NCBI GenBank assembly: GCA_000442015.1
Contig: KE560431.1
Span: forward strand, 1 to 25,060
Reading direction: 5' to 3'
DNA length: 25,060 nucleotides
Source of the DNA: Rozella allomycis CSF55
Taxonomy: Eukaryota > Rozellomycota
The position numbers and the translations under genes are program-made. The notes beneath the pieces are model-generated. The model was not told the DNA's origin. It saw only the letters and a program-made list of their open reading frames with translations, and did no database searches. Shown here one piece after another: positions 18,542-25,060 of this stretch. Positions within the stretch are counted from its first letter, which is position 1. Each line of letters starts with the position of its first letter.

Positions 18542-18706
18542 TTTGGTGGCTTGAAACTGTAACGTGATTCTGTGCTAAATATAAGAAGCATTAAAATTGC
18601 AGCGAATAATAACTAAAAAAATTTAAATCAAATTAAATGAATAATGATTCAATTCAAATACAGATTTTCATGTTTGACTTTAACTGTCAAGCCACCCAAA
18701 ACTGTT

Positions 18707-21168
18707 ATGCAACCCGAATATATTTCAGTGGGATGTAACCGTGATACTCGAGCATCAGCCTGGTCATATGATAATATCGTAGCGTACGCTGCTAATAAAA
18801 TGATAGCCCTTTTTAAGCCAACGGTATGTAGTAAGAAAAACCAAAATAGGATTCAAAACAGAGAGGGGTTTATAGAACGCTTCTTGGACACAAAGAATTT
18901 GTTACTAAAATCAGTGTCATACATAAAAGTAAACGTCTATGCCAATTTATATTCAGGGACAGGAAAGGATGTTCAAACGATTGGAATGGTTTCTGGATCT
19001 GCTGATGGACAAGTGATTATTTGGAAGCGTCAAGGAGACTCTGTAATTATAAATATTTCACAATATAGTTTAAAATAGTTAAAATCTTGAGTGATCATTC
19101 CCTGACAATTACTGGGCTCAGCGTGTTGGAGGATAAATTGAACCACACCGTCTACTATTTAGCTACATCTTCTTTAGATGAAGCTGTCTTTATATATCAA
19201 TTCAACGAAGAGTTTTTAAATGAAAGCGAAAATGGAAAGTTTGAACTTGATTCGAAATTGAGTTTGGGTACTAAATACGTAACTTGTCTTGCAATGGAAT
19301 GTTTTCTTCCCTTCAATGTTCCTCTTCTTGCATGTGCCACCACTGATTGTAAAATTAATTTGTATTCAAAGGGAATGAATGAAACCTTTCAATTGTTGAT
19401 TACCCTTAAAGGTCACGAGAATTGGATTCAAGGATTATCTTTTGGAGTATTCAATGAAGGTGGGGAAGCAAATGATCTTGTTTTGGCTAGCTCTTCACAG
19501 GATAAATATATTAGGCTGTGGAGGATCAGTTCGAGAAATGTTGCGGAAGCGATGGATGACGACTTTAAGAGTTTACAGCTAAGCACGCAAGCTCAACTGT
19601 TTGAATTGAGCTTGTCTACTGAAAAGACGATGAAATATTCAGTGATGGTTGAAAGTGTGTTGTATGGCCATGACGACTGGGTGTACAGTGTACAATGGCT
19701 GCCCCCAAAGGCAAAAGAAGTGAATGGCAAAATTGAATGGATTCAAGAAAATGTGCTCTTAAGTGCATCGTCCGACAAGTCATTGATGCTGTGGAAGTTT
19801 GATGACGAGAGTGGCGTTTGGAATAATTTTGCCAGGGTAGGTGAAATTGGTGGGAATTCTTTTGGATTTTATAATGGAATGTTTGAACCTAGTGGTAACT
19901 ATATTTTAGGTCAAAGTTACACTGGGGCATTTTATTTGTGGTCATTCGATGGTCAAAGTAAATTATTTTTGAATTGATCAAGGTTAGAACTTGAAGCTGA
20001 ACCTTGCATAACGGGAAATATGGATGAAGTTCGTAGATGTGAATGGAACAAAGAACTTGGATATTTAGTCACAGTGAGCAAAGACCAAACAACGAGGATT
20101 ATAAGTGAATGTGATTCAGCATGGTATGAGATAGCAAGACCGCAGATTCATGGGTATGATATGCAATGTATAACATTTACGAATACTTTTCAATTTGTGT
20201 CTGCAGGTGAAGAAAAAGTTTTGAGAGTTTTTGCAACACCAAAATCATTTATTAAAACTTATTGTGGATTGAAAGGAATAAACGAAGAAGAATATAAGAA
20301 ATTGGAGGGGAAAACAAGCTTTGTTGGAGCTAACGTTCCAGCCCTTGGTTTGTCTAACAAGGCGGTTTCTGAAATTAATGAAAAGGAAGAAATAAATTCA
20401 CATTCTGACAATCGATTTAATAATGAATTTTCAATGATGAGATTAGAAGAAATAAAAAAGGCTCCATTAGAACATCATTTAATTACCGGAACACTTTGGC
20501 CTGAAATTGATAAACTTTATGGGCATGGGTTTGAAGTATTCTCTGTTGCTTCTTCTAACGATGGTTCATTGTTGGCATCCTCTTGCAAATCTTCAACAGC
20601 TGAACACGCAAAAATTATTTTATGGGACACAAAAACATGGAAAATTATTTCTCATCTAGCAGGCCACTCGTTAACTGTAACGCGCATCAAATTTTCTCCT
20701 GATGATTCTCATCTTGTTTCAGTGTCACGTGATAGATCTATTTGTATTTTCAAAAGAAATGGAAATGATTTTAATTTAATAAAAACCATCCAAGCTCATT
20801 CCAGAATTATCTGGGATGTAGATTGGTTTGATAATTTAAACTTTATTACCGTATCAAGAGATAAGAAAATAAAAATTTGGAATCTGGAAAAAGATTTGCC
20901 TACAAATGTTATGGAATTGAATGATTCAGTCACTTGTGTTTCAGTTGCTCCTGTAAACAATATTTTTGCTGTTGGTTTGGAATCTGGAGCTATTCAATTA
21001 TTTATTCAAAGAGAAAATAGAATAGAAAAATATTTGGAAATCGATGATGATCATTTTCATGCTTCATCCGTTACTTCTATTGCATGGTGTTTGATTGACA
21101 AGAGACTCAAGTTGGCATCTACTGGATCTGATAATTCAGTAAGAATTTTTAGCATTAAATATGATTAA
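18707..21168 (+). CDS. ELP2: Elongator complex protein 2 (WD40, five exons)
   Basis: Scaffold subunit of Elongator, which modifies wobble uridines of tRNAs with ELP1 and ELP3. Exons 18707-18823, 18850-18928, 18957-19042, 19069-19957 and 19983-21168; introns 1-3 are GT-AG of 26, 28 and 26 nt. About 785 aa, near the human length of 826. Family marks: MQPEYISVGCNRDTRASAW at the start, LLGHKEFVTKI, SGSADGQVIIW, LKGHENWIQGLSF, LYGHDDWVYSVQW, NVLLSASSDKSLMLWKF, VGEIGGNSFGFY, LVTVSKDQTTRI and IIWDVDW. Two seven-bladed propellers are expected. At the fourth intron (19958-19982, 25 nt) the exons are one base out of phase; an extra A in the AAA before the donor would fix it. An in-frame ATG at 18644 is an alternative start, but homology favours 18707. 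A decayed copy lies 1.2 kb downstream. Confidence 0.93.
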
Positions 21169-21201
21169 TAATAAACAAACTTGATTAATGCAAAATTTGA
21201 T

Positions 21202-22254
21202 TTATTTCTTGTATTCAAATTTCAATCTTATCGGTTTGCACTTGTCGCCTGATCCACTAATCAGAACTGCGTATTGATTTTTAAAGTCAAGGCACACACC
21301 ACCATCCTTTTTCGGTCCACTTTTAAACATCACTTCAAAAGTGTCGCCAGTTGACCTGACCGGTTCAATGTACACACGGTGGTTTTCAGCGGTTCCAATC
21401 AAAAGATCTGAATTGACTTGAATGAATCGGTTGTATTTGTCATCTTTAAAAGATATAGACTTATCTGCATTCACCTTGAATCTGATTGGGATAGTCTTAT
21501 CCGATGCCACAACTAATTGAATCTCAGACTTTATTTCACTGTCTTCTTTTAATATAGACAATTCCTTGCCATCTAAAGTAAGCGTGGCAATTATACCATC
21601 TTCGTCGTTTCTGAAACACTGTTTTCCAGCATCAGGAACTGTCACTACGACACTATTGTCTTTTGCGTTGCACTCTTTCTCCTCTATGCATTCTGGCACT
21701 TCAGTTCCTATACCAACAAAATCATGTGAACACGCACACCTGTTATTTATTCTCTTTTCGCAATACTGAGGCAATGCACATTCTGCAAAATTGTCCAGCG
21801 TGCGTCGGTAAGAATAACACCGCCCGTAATCGTATGATGGCTTTTTATAGTCTGCCTGCTTAAATTCCAAACACGAGTCCCAGAAATTGATGGTCTTTTC
21901 TGCGCACTCTTCACAAGTGTTATCAGTGTCAGAGTAAAGCTGACACTTGTTTATGAATGGGCCGCACTTCATTGACCCAGATTTGGTTTTCAATAGTTCA
22001 CCGACTTCGCATTTAATGCATTTGAGATCGTTTGAGTACAAGTAGCAGTCTTTGACTTTGGGCCCACAACTCCAAGTCTTTGGAGATTCTGAAACTAGTA
22101 ATGCATCGCCGTCTCGACATGTCTCTAAGCAATCGCCATTTTGGCCATACGCTTTGCACTTGTCAATTAACTTTGGTGCTTCGCCATAGTTCTGAGCAAA
22201 ACTTATGCCAAAAAGAGTAGATGAAAGTAAAACGAAGCGATAGCTGTCAAACAT
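21202..22254 (-). CDS. Secreted Cys-rich protein C
   Basis: Single exon, 350 residues. The signal peptide is MFDSYRFVLLSSTLFGISFA. Residues about 30-200 carry Cys modules (CIKC, CEEC, CACSHDF) with the same rhythm as genes A and B (CYLYSNDLKCIKC versus CKVYDAGDKLSCKEC; CGPFINKCQLY versus CVAPIADCEKY). The C-terminal 140 residues (GIIATLTLDGK onward) have few cysteines and correspond in position to the C-terminal domain of A and B. The low-complexity linker of A and B is missing. It is intact, so it shows that the family is functional in this genome. It converges with ELP2 (33 bp apart). Confidence 0.82.
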   Translation of the reverse strand: MFDSYRFVLLSSTLFGISFAQNYGEAPKLIDKCKAYGQNGDCLETCRDGDALLVSESPKTWSCGPKVKDCYLYSNDLKCIKCEVGELLKTKSGSMKCGPFINKCQLYSDTDNTCEECAEKTINFWDSCLEFKQADYKKPSYDYGRCYSYRRTLDNFAECALPQYCEKRINNRCACSHDFVGIGTEVPECIEEKECNAKDNSVVVTVPDAGKQCFRNDEDGIIATLTLDGKELSILKEDSEIKSEIQLVVASDKTIPIRFKVNADKSISFKDDKYNRFIQVNSDLLIGTAENHRVYIEPVRSTGDTFEVMFKSGPKKDGGVCLDFKNQYAVLISGSGDKCKPIRLKFEYKK

Positions 22255-22339
22255 TTATAACACACTTACCCCTGAATCATGTTTCATACATCTGTCGTGA
22301 GACGTGAACTATATTTGGAAACATGATGTGTAATATTCA

Positions 22340-22850
22340 TTGACTAAAATTGAATCAGATAAAGTTTCAAACGAAGAAGAATATAAGAATTTGAAGAGAA
22401 AAACAAGTTTGTTGGATGTAACAAGGCGGTTTCTAAAATTGATGAAAAGGAAGATGGAAGAAATGAATTCTCATTCTGACAACCATTTAATAAAGGAGAA
22501 TTTCCAACGAAGAAATTAGATAAAAATAATAGAAAAGGCTCCTTTAGAACATCATTTAATTACCAGAACCCTTTGACGGGTATGGATTTGGAGTATTCTC
22601 AGTTGCTTCTTCTAAAGATGGCTCATGGTTGGCATCTTCTTAAATCTTCAACAATTGGACATGCCAAAATCATGTTATGGAGCACAAAACACGGAAATTA
22701 TTTTCTCATCTTAGCTTAATGAACTTGGAAGGTTTTTTATTGAATTGAAGTCATTTCTATTTCTTTTAATAGATCTATCACGTGAAACTGAAACAAGATG
22801 AGAATTATCATGAGAGAATTACAGTTAACAGTTACCCTAGCGGTTGGAAG
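22340..22850 (+). pseudogene. Decayed ELP2 fragment with an internal inversion
   Basis: From about 22366 to 22718 the sequence runs parallel to ELP2 20278-20661 (for example GAAGAAGAATATAAGAA, AACAAGGCGGTTTCT, GAACATCATTTAATTACC, TTGGCATC.TCTT), with many substitutions, deletions and stops. From about 22722 to 22845 it matches the reverse complement of ELP2 about 20815-20675 (GATCTATCACGTGA, CTGAAACAAGATGAGAAT). So a duplicated piece of the WD40 gene suffered an inversion of about 150 bp and then decayed. Upstream similarity to about 22340 is weak. Not coding. Confidence 0.85.
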
Positions 22851-23342
22851 TTTTGCTGGATATCACGATTCTAACCAGCCTATTAATGTTCCACTAGTCA
22901 TAAATATAGTTAATTGAATATGGTTCATTGATACGTACAAGAAATTAATGGTCAAATTTTTTAATCACGACTCGGCTGAGTGTTTTGGCCAAGCTCAGCC
23001 GTTGCTGGAACGGCATGAGCCCAAGCCGTTAACAACACTACCTTTTTGAGTCTTTAGAACTAATAATAAAATAATCAAACTTATTTTACCTTTATTCTGT
23101 TCCAATTTCAGTTTTACCTCTGCATTTATTTCATCAAGAAGTGCCATTTTTTTCAATCCAGTTTCGTCAACTCAAACCAAATAGGACCTGTTAGCACTGT
23201 GTAATCGCTTTCAAAGAAAAGATTGACAATGTTTTTCGAAAATCATTCAATTAGTTACGGATTTGGCCAGCGGGCACGAAATCGTATAGTTAGTCGCATT
23301 TATTATGTCTTTAGTGAACTGAAAATTTTAAAGGAAATGTAT
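22851..23342. other. Gene-poor stretch with GC-rich hairpins
   Basis: 492 bp. It contains the hairpin pair described separately (22973-23030) in otherwise AT-rich sequence. A minus-strand ATG at 23147 opens only about 40 codons even with a plausible intron. No convincing gene. Confidence 0.5.
22973..23030. repeat. Two tandem GC-rich hairpins
   Basis: CGGCTGAG (22973-22980) pairs perfectly with CTCAGCCG (22994-23001) around a 13-nt loop. AACGGC (23009-23014) pairs with GCCGTT (23025-23030) around a 10-nt loop. The GC content is well above the surroundings. It is not a tRNA: no cloverleaf fits. Confidence 0.5.
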
Positions 23343-23738
23343 TTATTTTTTGGATTTTGAATAAGCACAGTAATTTGAGTTGGGAAGCGTAGCGCAATAA
23401 AGTGGAATGGGTACATACTTTGGTTTTGGCGTGTATTCATGATTTAATTCAACAGCTAAAATTCTCCCATTTGCTCCTGCAGGTAACTCTTCTGTGTTAT
23501 GTTCTCTAATCCTATCTTTGGGCCTTTGAATGGGCCTTCTCCAGACACTAGTGCTTTTCTCATGGTTGTTTATTGGAGGTAATGTTCGACCTAATGTGTG
23601 AAAAGCATCATTAACCCAGTTGGGACTTGATGAATCACTAGAGGGGCGTTTTGATGATACTAAATCAACTGGTGTGGATGTTATTGGGGTTGGATTCCGA
23701 CCTATGGCATCGTTTTGGACATCACGAATGTTCTCTTT
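23343..23738 (-). CDS. C-terminal part of a repeat protein related to the J-domain locus
   Basis: Open on the minus strand from the N at 23739 to TAA 23345-23343 (131 codons). It begins in the repeat unit found on the plus strand further right (DVQNDAIGRNPTPITSTPVDLVSS, SSDSSSPN), then leaves it where plus copies continue with MSGSIFSP and reads WVNDAFHTLGRTLPP instead, a unique basic tail with RRPIQRPKDRIREHN, ending NSNYCAYSKSKK. This looks like the end of the tandem-repeat gene. Its orientation conflicts with the plus-strand copies, so either there are two genes or a contig was flipped at the N. Confidence 0.6.
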   Translation of the reverse strand, partial: KENIRDVQNDAIGRNPTPITSTPVDLVSSKRPSSDSSSPNWVNDAFHTLGRTLPPINNHEKSTSVWRRPIQRPKDRIREHNTEELPAGANGRILAVELNHEYTPKPKYVPIPLYCATLPNSNYCAYSKSKK

Positions 23739-23739
23739 N

Positions 23740-24157
23740 CATCAAACTCAAAGAGGAAATCAAAGAGGACAAAATGTAGAGGGGAATATGTTAACATTCG
23801 AGCATCTCGATAATCCAAGCCCAACTCTTAAACCAAGTGGAAATACAGTGAATGTTCGCCCGGGTGTAGAGCCTGTGACAATTGCTGATACTAATTCAAA
23901 ATTAAATATTCATGATGTCACCAACGATGCCATAGTTCGGAATCCTACTCCAATAACATCCTNAATCAAAATCCAAATGGGCAAAATGTAAAGGGGGATA
24001 TGTTAACATACGAGCATCTCGATAATCCAAGCCCAACTCTTAAACCAAATGGAAATACAGTGAATGTTCGCCCGAGGGTCGAATCAGAGCAAAATATTGG
24101 TACTAATTCAAAAGGGAACATTCGTGATGTCCAAAACGATGCCATAGGTCGGAATTC
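23740..24157 (+). CDS. Fragments of the J-domain repeat protein (plus orientation)
   Basis: Two partial repeat units, joined at the N at 23963. Each encodes NML/NMLT..EHLDNPSPTLKP.GNTVNVRP, then an Asn/Ser-rich spacer and V.NDAI.RN. The frame changes at 23963 and the unit is cut short there (PITS then a new start), as expected for a collapsed or misjoined repeat. Not a complete gene in itself. Confidence 0.5.
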
Positions 24158-24286
24158 TTTTGAATTAGTAGCAATATTTCGCTCTGATTCGACCCTCGGA
24201 CGAACATTCACTGTATTTCCATTTGGTTTAAGAGTTGGACTTGGATTATCGAGATGCTCGTATGGTAACATATTCCCCTCTACATT
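23985..24286. repeat. Large inverted repeat inside the repeat locus
   Basis: Left arm about 23985-24113 and right arm about 24158-24286 are reverse complements with only scattered mismatches, separated by 44 nt. The arms are the EHLDNPSPTLKP coding unit in opposite orientation. It ends close to the N at 24290, so misassembly is likely, but the few differences between arms show that they come from distinct repeat copies. Confidence 0.75.
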
Positions 24287-24290
24287 TCGN

Positions 24291-25060
24291 TCCGGGTGTA
24301 GAGCCAGCGAGAATTGCTGATACTAATTCAAAAGGGAATATTAATCGTGATGTCGACAACGATGCCATAGTTCGGAATCCAACTCCACTAACATCCACAA
24401 CAGTTGATTTAGTATCATCCAATCACCCTTCTAGTGATTCATCAAGTCCCAACAGTATGAGTGGATCCATATTCAGTCCAGATCAAATTAACGATGTCAA
24501 GGTTGAAAAGGCATTTGAAGTTATTGGTATGAAGAAAACATTCAACATGGACGCGATAAAGAAACAATTTCGGAGAGCCATTCTAATGCAACATCCGGAT
24601 AAAAGTGGGAACACTGCAAAAGCTCAGGATATTATATCTGCATATCAAAATATTATAGACTACATATCTCGAAAAGACGCCCCAACTGCAACTAGTGATA
24701 CTACTGGTATTGGTCACCAGAATGCTAAGAATATTCAGAACAATCAAAGTCAAAGAGTACAAAATGTAGAGGGGAATATGCTACCGTATGAACATCTCGA
24801 TAATCCAATCCCAACCCTTAAACCAAATGGAAATGATCGTGCCAGTATCGAGCGTGAGAAGAATATTGATAATAATTCAAAAGGGAATATTCTTGATGTC
24901 ACCAACGATGCCATAGTTCGGAATCCTACTCCAATAACATCCTCACCAGTTGATTTAGTCTCGTCCAAAGGTCCTTCTATTAGTTCATCAAATCCCAACA
25001 GTATGAGTGGATCCATATTCAGTCCAAATCAAATTAACGATGTCAAGGTAGAAAAGGCAT
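24291..25060 (+). CDS. Tandem-repeat protein with J-like (DnaJ) domains, open to window end
   Basis: One frame is open from the N at 24290 to the window edge (256 codons), with no start or stop inside. Order: Ser/Thr/Asn-rich linker (DLVSSNHPSSDSSSPN), MSGSIFSPDQINDVKVEKAF, then a J-like domain (about 24493-24670): AFEVIGMKK..FNMDAIKKQFRRAI, the loop MQHPDKSGN with the HPD signature, and the last helix AQDIISAYQNII. Next come a Gln/Asn-rich linker, EHLDNPIPTLKP, another linker, and a second MSGSIFSPNQINDVKVEKA starting at 25003. The two MSGSIFSP sites are exactly 546 nt (182 codons) apart. HPD implies a possible Hsp70 partner; function otherwise unknown. Confidence 0.75.

Noticed and set aside
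19975-19977. TGA as a sense codon, suggested by the lone in-frame TGA in ELP2 and another at 433
   Set aside because: TGA cleanly ends the lectin-like gene and the small membrane gene, and the ELP2 site looks like an intron.
22995-23147. Minus-strand mini-gene starting MALLDEINAEVKLKLEQNK with a possible 30-nt intron
   Set aside because: The spliced product is only about 40 residues and ends in the hairpin region; no domain or further exon supports it.
24750-25016. Minus-strand ORF opposite the J-domain repeat
   Set aside because: It is the antisense shadow of the plus frame that carries the HPD domain.
23740-25060. CRISPR-like or transposon repeat array
   Set aside because: The repeats are long, coding and 546 nt apart; no short direct repeats with spacers and no transposase or terminal repeats.

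Overview
The window comes from a compact, AT-rich nuclear genome of a unicellular eukaryote. Evidence: genes interrupted by 26-29 nt introns that nearly all start with GTA, stop codons that often sit inside AATAAA polyadenylation signals, intergenic gaps of only 30-50 bp between converging genes, and core eukaryotic proteins (PRP31, SDE2, ELP2, farnesyltransferase beta, taxilin, centrin). Centrin implies basal bodies, hence probably a flagellate stage. The crowded C2H2 protein and the many lineage-specific secreted proteins would suit an early-diverging, possibly parasitic, fungal relative such as Cryptomycota/Rozella; that placement is inference. TAA, TAG and TGA all end genes, so the standard code applies.

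Layout. 1-1.4 kb: a frame-broken secreted-protein gene and a small Arg/Cys-rich secreted protein. 1.5-4.9 kb: farnesyltransferase beta (+, six exons), a BSD-domain protein (+, four exons), and a taxilin (-, four exons). 5.0-8.3 kb: two paralogous secreted Cys-rich genes (-); one is interrupted by an assembly N, the other by an in-frame stop. 8.4-13.5 kb: PRP31 (+), a membrane-anchored methyltransferase-like protein (-), a GT47-like glycosyltransferase (-), SDE2 (+). 13.6-17 kb: a secreted C-type-lectin-like protein (-), a second copy of the glycosyltransferase (+), centrin (+), and a tiny three-exon membrane protein that is invisible as a single ORF (+). 17-22.3 kb: an acidic protein (-), a C2H2 protein (-), ELP2 (+), and a third secreted Cys-rich protein (-). 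22.3-25.06 kb: a decayed ELP2 copy with an internal inversion, then a repeat-rich J-domain locus whose order and orientation are disturbed at three single-N joints.

How the parts relate. PRP31 (U4/U6.U5 tri-snRNP) and SDE2 (intron-selective splicing factor) serve the spliceosome that must handle the very short introns seen here. The strongest oddity is three introns, two in farnesyltransferase beta and one in taxilin, whose protein-guided 3' boundary is TG instead of AG. The secreted and Golgi-type proteins (Cys-rich family, lectin-like protein, two type II glycosyltransferases) form a second theme, a lineage-specific surface or secretome set. Two Cys-rich genes share a TATA-like box plus an AACAGGAGAA block in their 5' flanks.
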